A DNA stretch of 64,000 nucleotides from Runella defluvii. GTDB lineage: Bacteria > Bacteroidota > Bacteroidia > Cytophagales > Spirosomataceae. Each line of letters starts with the position of its first letter. Position 1 is the stretch's first letter. The notes under the pieces were generated by a model. The model saw only the letters and a program-made list of their open reading frames with translations, had not been told where the DNA came from and did no database searches. Location of the stretch: NCBI RefSeq assembly GCF_014195535.1, contig NZ_JACIBY010000009.1, forward strand, positions 197,224-261,223. Reading direction: 5' to 3'. Shown piece by piece: positions 18,145 to 26,035 of the stretch. Both the position numbers and the translations under genes were made by a program.

Positions 18145-19335
18145 ATGAAAAAATCAATTGTTTTACTTTTTGGCCTACTATTGAGCCATTTAGCTTTTTC
18201 ACAAGAAGCTCTTTTCAACGCTGCCGACCTCAAGTCGCCTGAAATCAATGCGGACAAAACCGTTACGTTTCGCTTTTTTGCCCCAAAAGCCGACTCTGTT
18301 TTTGTAACAGGGGATTTCTTACCTACCATGAAAATTAAATCGCGTTTTGGTTTAGTGGATGTTCCAAAACCTGCATTGATGAAAAAAGATGAGAAAGGCG
18401 TTTGGACTTTTACTTCCGATGCACTCGCCCCTGAATTGTATTCGTATTCATTTACGGTGGACGGCCTTCGTAGCATCGACCCAAATAATCCATTTTTAAA
18501 CCGTGATGTAGCGACTGTTACTAATATTTTTATTGTGGGAGGTACTCAGGCTGACTTTTACAAAGTAAACGACATTCCGCACGGTAGCGTAACCCGACGT
18601 TGGTACGACTCACCAGGCTTAGGCATCAACCGCCGCCTCACCATTTACACCCCTCCAGGTTATGAAAGCAGCAAAGCCAATTACCCCGTACTTTATTTAT
18701 TGCACGGCGCGGGTGGCGATGAAGAGGCTTGGATAGCACTCGGACGCACGGCACAAATTATGGACAATCTTATCGCTCAAGGCAAAGCCAAACCAATGAT
18801 TGTGGTCATGCCAAACGGGAACGCTTCGCAAGATGCCGCCCCTGGTGAAGGAAATACGGGCTTCTACAAACCGCAATTTATGGCTCCTCGTACCATGGAA
18901 GGTTCGTATGAAGGTGCTTTTATGGATATTGTAAAATTTGTGGAGAAAAACTACCGCGTAAACGCCAAAAAAGAGAGCAGAGCTATTGCAGGCTTATCCA
19001 TGGGCGGCTTTCATTCAATGCACATTTCACGGTTTTATCCAAATACGTTTGACTACGTCGGCTTGTTTTCTGCTGCCATTATGCCACGCGAAGATGCTAC
19101 GGCAAAGGTGTATAGCAACATTGATGAAACCTTGAAAGTACAAAAAGAAAACGGAACCAAGCTCTACTGGATAGCCATTGGCAAAACCGATTTCCTTTAC
19201 CAAGCCAATGTCGATTTCCGCAAAAAACTAGATGGTATGGGAATGAAATACGAGTATGTGGAATCGGAAGGTGGGCATATTTGGAGAAACTGGCGGGTCT
19301 ATTTAAGCCAATTTGCTCCGAAATTATTTAATTAA
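18145..19335 (+). CDS. Secreted esterase with N-terminal CBM48/E-set domain
   Basis: I prefer the ATG at 18145 (396 residues) since it begins a signal peptide (MKKSIVLLFGLLLSHLAFSQ); a GTG at 18118 lies in the upstream hairpin. Residues about 30-125 form an E-set/CBM48-like domain (TVTFRFFAPKADSVFVTGDF). The rest is an esterase-D alpha/beta hydrolase: YPVLYLLHGAGGDEEAW, nucleophile Ser in GLSMGGF near 290, and the C-terminal His in GGHIWRNW. Such two-domain proteins include xylanase-associated feruloyl or acetyl esterases. It probably de-esterifies plant or algal polysaccharide side chains in the periplasm; substrate unproven. Confidence 0.9.
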   Translation: MKKSIVLLFGLLLSHLAFSQEALFNAADLKSPEINADKTVTFRFFAPKADSVFVTGDFLPTMKIKSRFGLVDVPKPALMKKDEKGVWTFTSDALAPELYSYSFTVDGLRSIDPNNPFLNRDVATVTNIFIVGGTQADFYKVNDIPHGSVTRRWYDSPGLGINRRLTIYTPPGYESSKANYPVLYLLHGAGGDEEAWIALGRTAQIMDNLIAQGKAKPMIVVMPNGNASQDAAPGEGNTGFYKPQFMAPRTMEGSYEGAFMDIVKFVEKNYRVNAKKESRAIAGLSMGGFHSMHISRFYPNTFDYVGLFSAAIMPREDATAKVYSNIDETLKVQKENGTKLYWIAIGKTDFLYQANVDFRKKLDGMGMKYEYVESEGGHIWRNWRVYLSQFAPKLFN

Positions 19336-19365
19336 CTACGCAAAGTATAAGGCTTTTTCTATTTT

Positions 19366-19511
19366 AACCCCACGCCTTTAGGCTGGGGATGCAATAGGAA
19401 CATGTTACGTGGGCTTCAGCCCTGACTTTTATAGCCTTAGTGTTTAAAAAGTCAGGGCTGAAGCCCTAAGTTACACTTTTTTTTTAAACCCCAGCCTAAA
19501 GGCATGGGGTT
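19366..19511. repeat. REPIN-like nested inverted-repeat element
   Basis: The outer arms 19366-19390 and 19487-19511 pair over 25 bp with two mismatches; inner arms 19411-19430 and 19447-19466 are exact 20-bp complements. Each arm contains its own palindrome (GCCTTTAGGC outside, GGGCTTCAGCCC inside). Two inverted REP-type palindromes around a core is the layout of REPINs, which RAYT transposases mobilise; a RAYT gene lies at 26036. The element fills most of the 317-bp gap 19336-19652, in which I see no gene. Confidence 0.75.
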
Positions 19512-19652
19512 TGAAGATAGATGCAGATGCACGTTAGCGTTATTTATTCATATTTGGGCAATAGAGGAACAATTAATCAGGAAAAAACAGACGCGTTTTT
19601 CTTTTAATGATAATTCATAAAACCATCATTCTTTATAAAACCCTTTTCACTT

Positions 19653-20660
19653 ATGAATACACAAGTATCTCGCCGAAATTTTATAGCAATGGCGTCACTC
19701 ACTGCGATGGGAGGCCTGTTTAACGTCAATAAAGCATGGGCATTGGCCGACAAACCCAACTCTAAGTTTAAAGGTGTGCAAATTGGCGCTATTACCTATT
19801 CATTCCGTAGTATGCCGCATGATGTCGATAAATTGATTCAGTTTTGCATTGATTCCAACCTCAGTGCCATCGAATTGATGGGCGATTCGGTGGAAGAATA
19901 TGCTGGAAAACCAAAATCGCCGATTGACATGGCGCAGCTTTTCCGTAATGCACGTCCTGGCCAGCGCCCACAGTTGACCGACGAGCAAAAAGCCCAAATG
20001 GCCGACTACAACAAACAAGTTGCGGAATGGCGCAGTACGGTTTCGATGGATAAATTCAAAGAAGTTCGTAAGAAGTTTGACAAAGCGGGCATCTCTATTT
20101 ATGCCTTCAAACCCAACGCCTTTAGCCCAACCAATACCGATGGCGAGGTTGAATACGGTATGAAAGTGGCCAAAGTACTCGGAGCTACTTCGGTAACGTT
20201 AGAACTACCCACCGACCCCAAACAAACCCAACGTTTGGGTGATTTGGGGGCAAAAAACAAGGTGTATGTAGGCTACCACAATCACACCCAAGCTACTGAT
20301 ACACTGTGGGATAACGCGCTAAGTCAATCGCCTTACAACTCGATTAATTTTGACTGTGGTCACTACCTTGCGGCGGGGGGTAAAAACACCAAAGAGGCGC
20401 TTATGGCCTTTATCGAAAACAAGCACGACCGTATTTCGACCATGCACTTAAAAGACCGCACTACGCCCGAACACGGCGCAGGCAACTTGACGTGGGGCAC
20501 GGGCGACACGCCTATCCGTGAAATTTTGTTGATGATTCGCGACCGCAAATACAAATTTCCCGTTTCGGTTGAGCTTGAGTACCAAATCCCCGAAGGTTCG
20601 GATGCGGTCAAAGAAGTAGCAAAATGCGTAGCTTTTGCTAAGAATATTTTGATGAGCTAA
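19653..20660 (+). CDS. Tat-exported sugar phosphate isomerase/epimerase-like TIM barrel
   Basis: 335 residues. The N-terminus is a twin-arginine signal (SRRNFIAMASLTAMGGLFNV, cleavage after AWA near 30). The mature part resembles xylose-isomerase-like AP-endonuclease-2 barrels: GAITYSFRSMPHDVDKLIQF, LSAIELMGDS, VGYHNHTQA near 210, NFDCGHYLAAGG near 235, STMHLKDR near 270 and SVELEYQIPEGSDAV at the end, giving the Glu/Asp/His metal ligands expected of the fold. Secreted versions are common in Bacteroidota carbohydrate clusters. It is followed by a strong terminator. Exact reaction unknown. Confidence 0.88.
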   Translation: MNTQVSRRNFIAMASLTAMGGLFNVNKAWALADKPNSKFKGVQIGAITYSFRSMPHDVDKLIQFCIDSNLSAIELMGDSVEEYAGKPKSPIDMAQLFRNARPGQRPQLTDEQKAQMADYNKQVAEWRSTVSMDKFKEVRKKFDKAGISIYAFKPNAFSPTNTDGEVEYGMKVAKVLGATSVTLELPTDPKQTQRLGDLGAKNKVYVGYHNHTQATDTLWDNALSQSPYNSINFDCGHYLAAGGKNTKEALMAFIENKHDRISTMHLKDRTTPEHGAGNLTWGTGDTPIREILLMIRDRKYKFPVSVELEYQIPEGSDAVKEVAKCVAFAKNILMS

Positions 20661-20701
20661 GTCAAAAAGCAATTAGCAAAATAGCAATTACCGAATAAGC
20701 T

Positions 20702-20744
20702 ACCTTCCCGAAAGTTCTGAAACTTTCGGGAAGGTTATTTTTTC
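20702..20744 (+). terminator. Strong hairpin with T-run just before the esterase at 20756
   Basis: Perfect 15-bp arms 20702-20716 and 20721-20735 with a 4-nt loop, then TATTTTTT. It ends the isomerase-like transcript, but also lies only about 12 bp ahead of the next start codon, leaving no room for a promoter in between. Confidence 0.85.
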
Positions 20745-20755
20745 AAACTAACCCG

Positions 20756-21781
20756 ATGAAAAAACTTTTATTTTTAATTCTCATTTTTTGCTTCTCCGTT
20801 GGGGGAAGTGAGGCTTTGGCTCAAGGCAAAGTCGTCAGTTTCGTACTCAACTCCAAAGCTCTTCAAAATACGGGCGGCGAAGACCCAAATCGTAAGGTTT
20901 CGGTTTATCTTCCGCCCAATTATGATGCTTCTACGCAACGTTATCCTGTCATTTATTACTTGCATGGCTTTATGGGGAAGGATAATATTTTTCCGCAAAT
21001 GCAAGCTATCCTCGACGAAGGTATCAAACGTAACAAAATCAAACCTTTTATTTTTGTTCAAGCCGACCAGTACACGCTTTACGAAGGCAGTTTCTACTCA
21101 AACTCTTCATTGACAGGAAATTGGGACGAATTTGAATCCAAAGAGCTCGTCGAATACGTTGACAAAAACTACCGAACCCTTGCCACTCGCGAGAGTCGGG
21201 GGGTTGCTGGGCATTCGATGGGTGGCTACGGTGCGTTCAAAATTGGCATGTTGCACCCAGAGGTATTTAGCAGCATTTATGCGTTGAGTCCAGGGTTGTT
21301 GGCAATGGTAAAGGAATTTGGCCCCAACAGTCCGTCTTTCAAAGAGGTTCAAAACGTAAAAACGCAAGAAGATTTAAAGAAAACCTATTACCCCAAAGTA
21401 TTGGTGGCCGTAGCGCGGGCGTGGTCGCCCAATCCAAACAAACCTCCGTTTTATTGCGACTTTCCGTTTAGCTACGAAGGCGATAAAATGATTGTCAATC
21501 AAGCAATTTTGGAAAAATGGGAGGCCAATATGCCCGTTTACATGATCAATAAATATGCTGATAATTTGCGCAAACTAACCGCTATCAAATTGGATTGGGG
21601 GCGAAATGACTCTCCCCGTTTTCCTGTCCAAATCGGGATGTTGAGCCAGCGTTTAGAGAACCTGGGGATTAATCACTTTTCTGAAGAATACATCGGCGAC
21701 CACGGCAATAAAATCTGGACAACTGACGGACGTGTTTTAAACGATTTACTACCATTTTTTAATGATTATTTGACGTTTTGA
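20756..21781 (+). CDS. Secreted esterase-D-like alpha/beta hydrolase (341 aa)
   Basis: The signal peptide MKKLLFLILIFCFSVGGSEA is followed by an esterase fold: RKVSVYLPPNYDAS, YPVIYYLHGFMG near 65, nucleophile Ser in GVAGHSMGGYGAFKIG near 153, and the His in YIGDHGNKIW near 320. It has no E-set domain, unlike the gene at 18145. It is 21 bp upstream of another esterase, then a sulfatase, so 20756-24304 look like one transcription unit. The start is close behind a terminator hairpin. A role in removing ester groups from an extracellular glycan is inference. Confidence 0.9.
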   Translation: MKKLLFLILIFCFSVGGSEALAQGKVVSFVLNSKALQNTGGEDPNRKVSVYLPPNYDASTQRYPVIYYLHGFMGKDNIFPQMQAILDEGIKRNKIKPFIFVQADQYTLYEGSFYSNSSLTGNWDEFESKELVEYVDKNYRTLATRESRGVAGHSMGGYGAFKIGMLHPEVFSSIYALSPGLLAMVKEFGPNSPSFKEVQNVKTQEDLKKTYYPKVLVAVARAWSPNPNKPPFYCDFPFSYEGDKMIVNQAILEKWEANMPVYMINKYADNLRKLTAIKLDWGRNDSPRFPVQIGMLSQRLENLGINHFSEEYIGDHGNKIWTTDGRVLNDLLPFFNDYLTF

Positions 21782-21802
21782 TTCATTTAACCCTATAATA
21801 CC

Positions 21803-22669
21803 ATGCGGAATTTCATCTGCTTAATCCTGATTTTATTTGCTTTTATGGCAAAAGCCGCGACTGTTGATAGCCTTGATGTACCCAGTGCAGTCATGAACAA
21901 AACCTACAAAGCAGCAGTAGTTTTACCTGCGTCTTACGCCAAAAATCAATCAAATTATCCAGTTTTATATTTACTGCATGGTGCTGGAGGGAATTTCAGT
22001 AATTGGTTAACAAAAACACCTAATAAGAATCTGGTAAAAAACTTAGCTGACCAATACAATATCATTATTGTTATGCCAGACGGTGAAATTTATAGTTGGT
22101 ATTTAGATAGCCCATCTAACAAGAATAGTCAATTTGAGACTTACATAACAAAAGAAGTTATTCAAAAAATTGATGCCACATACCGAACAATAAAAAGCAA
22201 TAAAGGCAGAGCAATTACAGGTCTTTCAATGGGCGGGCACGGTGCAATGTATCTTTCGACTCGCCACCCAGAGTTATTTGGTGCAGCAGGAACAATGAGC
22301 GGTGCCATGGACATAAATTATACCAAGTTCAAAATCAGCAGTGAGTATATAAATTCAACAAAAGAGCGATTCGAAAAACTTTTAGGTACATCGGATGTTT
22401 CTCAAGATGTTTTTTTGAAAAATTCAATCGTCAATATGGTGGATGCCATTAAGAAAAACGGCATGCCCATTATCATTGATTGTGGTGTGGATGATTTTTT
22501 GATTGATACCAATCGAGAACTTCACAGCCGTTTACTTTATGCCAATGTTCCACACGATTATACTGAAAGGCCAGGTGCGCACACATGGCCATATTGGGAA
22601 AATTCGTTACCATTTCACGTGCTTTTCTTTCACAAAGTTTTAAAAAGTAATGGTGTAACCATTGATTAA
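21803..22669 (+). CDS. Secreted esterase-D-like alpha/beta hydrolase (288 aa)
   Basis: Signal peptide of about 18 residues (MRNFICLILILFAFMAKA). Core motifs: YPVLYLLHGAGGNFSNWL near 52-69, nucleophile Ser in AITGLSMGGHGAMYLS near 140, Asp in IDCGVDDFLID near 230 and His in GAHTWPYWENSLPFH near 265. It resembles the S-formylglutathione hydrolase/acetyl esterase family, as exported forms linked with polysaccharide breakdown. Its codons are more AT-rich than its neighbours, a hint of separate origin. The gap to the sulfatase is 9 bp. Confidence 0.9.
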   Translation: MRNFICLILILFAFMAKAATVDSLDVPSAVMNKTYKAAVVLPASYAKNQSNYPVLYLLHGAGGNFSNWLTKTPNKNLVKNLADQYNIIIVMPDGEIYSWYLDSPSNKNSQFETYITKEVIQKIDATYRTIKSNKGRAITGLSMGGHGAMYLSTRHPELFGAAGTMSGAMDINYTKFKISSEYINSTKERFEKLLGTSDVSQDVFLKNSIVNMVDAIKKNGMPIIIDCGVDDFLIDTNRELHSRLLYANVPHDYTERPGAHTWPYWENSLPFHVLFFHKVLKSNGVTID

Positions 22670-22678
22670 AAAGTATTT

Positions 22679-24304
22679 ATGAAAAAATTCACCATTTCCA
22701 TCGCAACTGTAGCCATCATTGCTATTGGTATGTTTTCGTTCAAGCAGGCTACCAAGAAAACCCAAGAGGGTCGTCGTCCCAACATCGTCTTTATCATGTC
22801 AGACGACCATGCGTATCAGGCGATTTCGGCGTACAGCAACCGTCTCACCCAAACTCCTAACATCGACCGTATTGCCAAGGAAGGGATGCTTTTTAGCAAT
22901 GCTTGCGTCACCAACTCCATTTGTGCACCATCGAGGGCCGTGATTTTGACGGGGAAACACAGTCATTTGAACGGAAAAATTGACAATAATTTTCCGTTTG
23001 ACACCACCAATATCACCTTTCCACAATTACTTCAAGCAAATGGCTACGAAACTGCCATGTTTGGAAAATTACACTTTGGTAACAGCCCTAAAGGATTTGA
23101 CGAGTTTAAAATTTTACCCGACCAAGGCGATTATTATAACCCCGACTTTATCACTAAAAAAGAGGGTAAAAAGAAAATCATGGGCTATGTCACGGACATT
23201 ATCACAGACATGACTCTCAACTGGTTAGGAAAGGAACGAGATAAAGAAAAACCATTTTTCTTAGCCTATTTGCACAAAGCCCCTCACCGCGAATGGCTTC
23301 CCGCTGAACGTCACTTTAAGGAGTTTATCAACAAAAAATTCCCTGAACCCTCTACCCTTTTTGACAAGTATGAAGGCCGTGGAAGTGCCTCTAAGCAGGC
23401 CGAAATGAACCTGCTCACGCACATGAACTGGGCGGGTGATTCCAAAATCAAGCCCGAAAACATGGATAAATTGGGCATCAAGGAATCGCACCCGTACGAT
23501 AAACGCAATTATGACTACACCGTTGGTCGAATGAATGCTGAACAGCGCAAAGTTTGGGATGCCACTTACGATAACATGAACGAGGAGTTTATCAAAAATT
23601 ATCCTAAAATGAGCGATACCGACAAAATGAAATGGCGGTACCAGCGCTATATGCAGGATTATTTGGGCTGTATCGCCTCCGTGGACGAAGGTGTTGGCAA
23701 GGTATTAGACTTCCTGAAAGAGAATGGTTTAGAGGAAAATACCATCGTCATTTATACCTCCGACCAAGGTTTTTATTTGGGAGAACACGGCTGGTTTGAC
23801 AAGCGTTTTATTTTTGATGAATCGTTCAAAACACCTTTGTTAATCAAGTGGCCTGGGGTAATAAAAGCAGGGTCTAAAAACTCGCAAATGGTTCAAAATC
23901 TTGACTATGCACAAACGTTTTTGGAGGCTGCGGGTGTAAAACCTCCTGCCGACATGCAAGGAGAAAGTTTGATTCCGATTTTTAAAGGACAAGGCAAAAA
24001 TTTCAGGGATGCGGCTTATTACCATTATTACGAATATCCAGGGATTCACATGGTAAAACGCCATTATGGTATCGTAACCGAAAAATACAAGTTAGTGCAT
24101 TTCTATCATGATGTTGATGAATGGGAATTGTACGACCGTACTAACGACAAAAACGAACTCAAGAACGTCTATAACGACCCTAAATACGCCAAAATAAAGG
24201 CAGAAATGCACAAAAAATTGACAGCGCTCCGCGTCAAATACAAAGACTCAGAGGCACTGGATAAGATGTACATTGAGAAATATAAACAGTTGAAGAGAGG
24301 TTGA
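22679..24304 (+). CDS. Exported type-I sulfatase
   Basis: 541 residues with an N-terminal signal/anchor (MKKFTISIATVAIIAIGMFS). The N-terminal domain has the metal site IVFIMSDDH (Asp42, Asp43) and the sulfatase signature SICAPSRAVILTGKH, in which Cys82 would be converted to formylglycine by an anaerobic or FGE-type maturase encoded elsewhere. YTSDQGFYLGEHGWFDKRF near 360-378 supplies further metal and sulfate ligands, and a C-terminal subdomain follows (YDRTNDKNELKNVYNDP). It hydrolyses sulfate esters, probably on a glycan, in the periplasm. It closes the esterase run, arguing that the substrate carries both acyl and sulfate groups. Confidence 0.93.
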   Translation: MKKFTISIATVAIIAIGMFSFKQATKKTQEGRRPNIVFIMSDDHAYQAISAYSNRLTQTPNIDRIAKEGMLFSNACVTNSICAPSRAVILTGKHSHLNGKIDNNFPFDTTNITFPQLLQANGYETAMFGKLHFGNSPKGFDEFKILPDQGDYYNPDFITKKEGKKKIMGYVTDIITDMTLNWLGKERDKEKPFFLAYLHKAPHREWLPAERHFKEFINKKFPEPSTLFDKYEGRGSASKQAEMNLLTHMNWAGDSKIKPENMDKLGIKESHPYDKRNYDYTVGRMNAEQRKVWDATYDNMNEEFIKNYPKMSDTDKMKWRYQRYMQDYLGCIASVDEGVGKVLDFLKENGLEENTIVIYTSDQGFYLGEHGWFDKRFIFDESFKTPLLIKWPGVIKAGSKNSQMVQNLDYAQTFLEAAGVKPPADMQGESLIPIFKGQGKNFRDAAYYHYYEYPGIHMVKRHYGIVTEKYKLVHFYHDVDEWELYDRTNDKNELKNVYNDPKYAKIKAEMHKKLTALRVKYKDSEALDKMYIEKYKQLKRG

Positions 24305-24334
24305 TTTGAAGTATTTAATCACAAGTTTTTGAGG

Positions 24335-24368
24335 AATTCAAAGCAGCCTCGGTAGAGGCACAACATTT
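24335..24368. repeat. Dispersed 34-bp repeat, copy 1
   Basis: This matches 63133-63166 at 30 of 34 positions. Its centre GCCTC-GGTA-GAGGC can form a 5-bp hairpin. Both copies lie in the 3' flank of a plus-strand gene. Confidence 0.7.
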
Positions 24369-24398
24369 GTAGTAACAGCAGGTGATTTTTTAATTTTT

Positions 24399-24460
24399 GC
24401 TTCGGACAGGGCCGCCTGTGCGGAAGCATAACAAAGCAACAAGTTATGCTTCTCCGAAGC
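24399..24460. other. Three-stem (three-way junction) structured element
   Basis: The outer stem GCTTCGGA (24399-24406) pairs with TCCGAAGC (24453-24460). It encloses hairpin CAGG-GCCG-CCTG (24407-24418) and a perfect 10-bp hairpin GAAGCATAAC/GTTATGCTTC (24423-24432 with 24443-24452). Nearly every base is paired. It lies in non-coding DNA between the sulfatase and a decayed gene and could be a small RNA fold, a REP-type unit or a recombination site. The rest of 24305-24530 holds only the 34-bp repeat. Confidence 0.6.
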
Positions 24461-24530
24461 GATATAAACTACAAATACACTAAAATTTATGCTCAACTAC
24501 TTAATTACGAATTAGCATTTAAGAATTAGG

Positions 24531-24710
24531 ATGAAAGGCAACAATATCTTGCGGCAAAAATTTTGCGCTTTTGCGATTCGTGTTGTCCGTGCTTATCAAT
24601 ATACAGATTACTTTGACCCATCTCAGGCTTCTTCTTTATTGAAAAATTGCGACGAAATTTTAAAAATAAGAGGAGCAATTCTTAAAACGCTAAAAAATCA
24701 CAACTCCTAA
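24531..24710 (+). pseudogene. Internally deleted four-helix-bundle (23S rRNA intervening-sequence) protein remnant
   Basis: A 59-residue frame. Residues 1-24 (MKGNNILRQKFCAFAIRVVR, then AYQY) look like helix 1 of the four-helix-bundle family, and residues 25-59 (SSLLKNCDEILKIRGAILKT region) look like its last helix. Members are usually about 115-125 residues, so the two middle helices are missing with the frame intact. It is probably a nonfunctional relic; a miniature functional version is less likely. It lies 27 bp before the transporter gene. Family assignment is by recognised pattern only. Confidence 0.6.
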
Positions 24711-24737
24711 TTTTTAATTAAAAACTCCTAATTATCA

Positions 24738-26033
24738 ATGCTTTCCCTCCTCGGCTTTGCGACAATTCTTGTTTTTTTGGCACTTATCATGACAAAAAAA
24801 ATGTCGGTGATGACTGCCTTGGTTATTACGCCCGTTGTTTTTGGACTCTTGGCTGGTTTTAGTCCCAAAGAACTCGGCGATTTTGCCTTAGCAGGTATCA
24901 AACAGGTAGCACCGACGGGGGTTTTATTGATGTTTGCGGTGTTGTACTTTGCCACCATGCTCGACGCAGGGCTTTTTGACCCTGTCATTGCCGCTATCAT
25001 TAAATCAGTAAAGGGCGACCCGCTCAAGGTGATTTTGGGAACGGCGATTCTGACCATGATTGTCCACCTCGACGGCGACGGTACAGCCACCTTTATGATT
25101 GTGTTGTCGGCGTTTTTGCCCATTTACAAACAACTGAAAATCAACCGAAAAATCTTGGCGAGTATCGTGGCCCTGAGCGTCGGCCCCTTACATTTGGTTC
25201 CGTGGTCGGGGACATCCGCGCGGGCGATTTCTACGTTAAAGAGCGATGCGGTTCACATCTTCAACCCCAACATTCCAGCCATTGTAGCGGGTATTGTTTG
25301 GGTGCTTTTTGTTGCGTATTGGTTTGGCCAAAAAGAAAGAAAACGCCTTGGAATCATTGAGTTTGAGTACAATCACAAAGACAACTTAAACACAGAACAG
25401 CATCAGCTACGCCGCCCCAACCTACTCATTATCAATGCCATTCTTACTATCTCACTCATTATTGCGTTGACCAAAGGATGGCTTCCCGCTCCCGTACTGT
25501 TTGTGATTGCGAGCATGATTGCATTGCTCGTCAACTACCCCAAACTTGCGGACCAACAAAAGGTCGTCAAAAGCCACGGTACCAATATTTTTTTGGTTTC
25601 GAGTATGATTTTTGCCGCAGGTATCTTTTCTGGCATCCTCACGGGGGCAAAAATGATTGACGCCATGGCCAATTCATTGGTGGCGCTCATACCTCAGCAG
25701 CACGCCAATTGGCTACCTACCCTGACTGCGCTCACGAGTTTGCCCGCCAGCATTTTGTTTACTCCCGATGCTTATTATTTTGGGGTTGTCCCTATTTTGA
25801 GCCAGACCGCTACCCAATTCGGCATTGACCCGCTCGAAATTGGTCGTGCGGCCTTGCTAGGTCAAATGACCGTCGGCTTTCCCATCAGTCCGCTTACGGC
25901 TTCGACTTTTTTGCTGGTGGGGCTCACTGAGGTGGATTTAGGCGAACACCAACGCCACACGTTTTTCTGGGCATGGGGTACGACCATTGTGATGATGATT
26001 ATGGCGCTTTTGACGGGGTCAATACATTTGTAA
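24738..26033 (+). CDS. CitMHS-family carboxylate transporter
   Basis: 431 residues, almost entirely hydrophobic, with about 11-12 membrane segments. The opening MLSLLGFATILVFLALIMTK and the segment DPLKVILGTAILTMIVHLDG, then DGTATFM, are typical of the CitMHS (metal-citrate:proton symporter) family; a second repeat half has SMIFAAGIFSGILTGAKMID and LTSLPASILFTPDAYYFGV. It would import citrate or a related acid across the inner membrane. The downstream AtuA-type genes suggest a carboxylic acid substrate handled by them, with a transposase gene wedged in between. Confidence 0.9.
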   Translation: MLSLLGFATILVFLALIMTKKMSVMTALVITPVVFGLLAGFSPKELGDFALAGIKQVAPTGVLLMFAVLYFATMLDAGLFDPVIAAIIKSVKGDPLKVILGTAILTMIVHLDGDGTATFMIVLSAFLPIYKQLKINRKILASIVALSVGPLHLVPWSGTSARAISTLKSDAVHIFNPNIPAIVAGIVWVLFVAYWFGQKERKRLGIIEFEYNHKDNLNTEQHQLRRPNLLIINAILTISLIIALTKGWLPAPVLFVIASMIALLVNYPKLADQQKVVKSHGTNIFLVSSMIFAAGIFSGILTGAKMIDAMANSLVALIPQQHANWLPTLTALTSLPASILFTPDAYYFGVVPILSQTATQFGIDPLEIGRAALLGQMTVGFPISPLTASTFLLVGLTEVDLGEHQRHTFFWAWGTTIVMMIMALLTGSIHL

Positions 26034-26035
26034 TC

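Noticed and set aside
24728..25123. 131-codon minus-strand frame
   Set aside because: Antisense to the CitMHS transporter; no domain seen.
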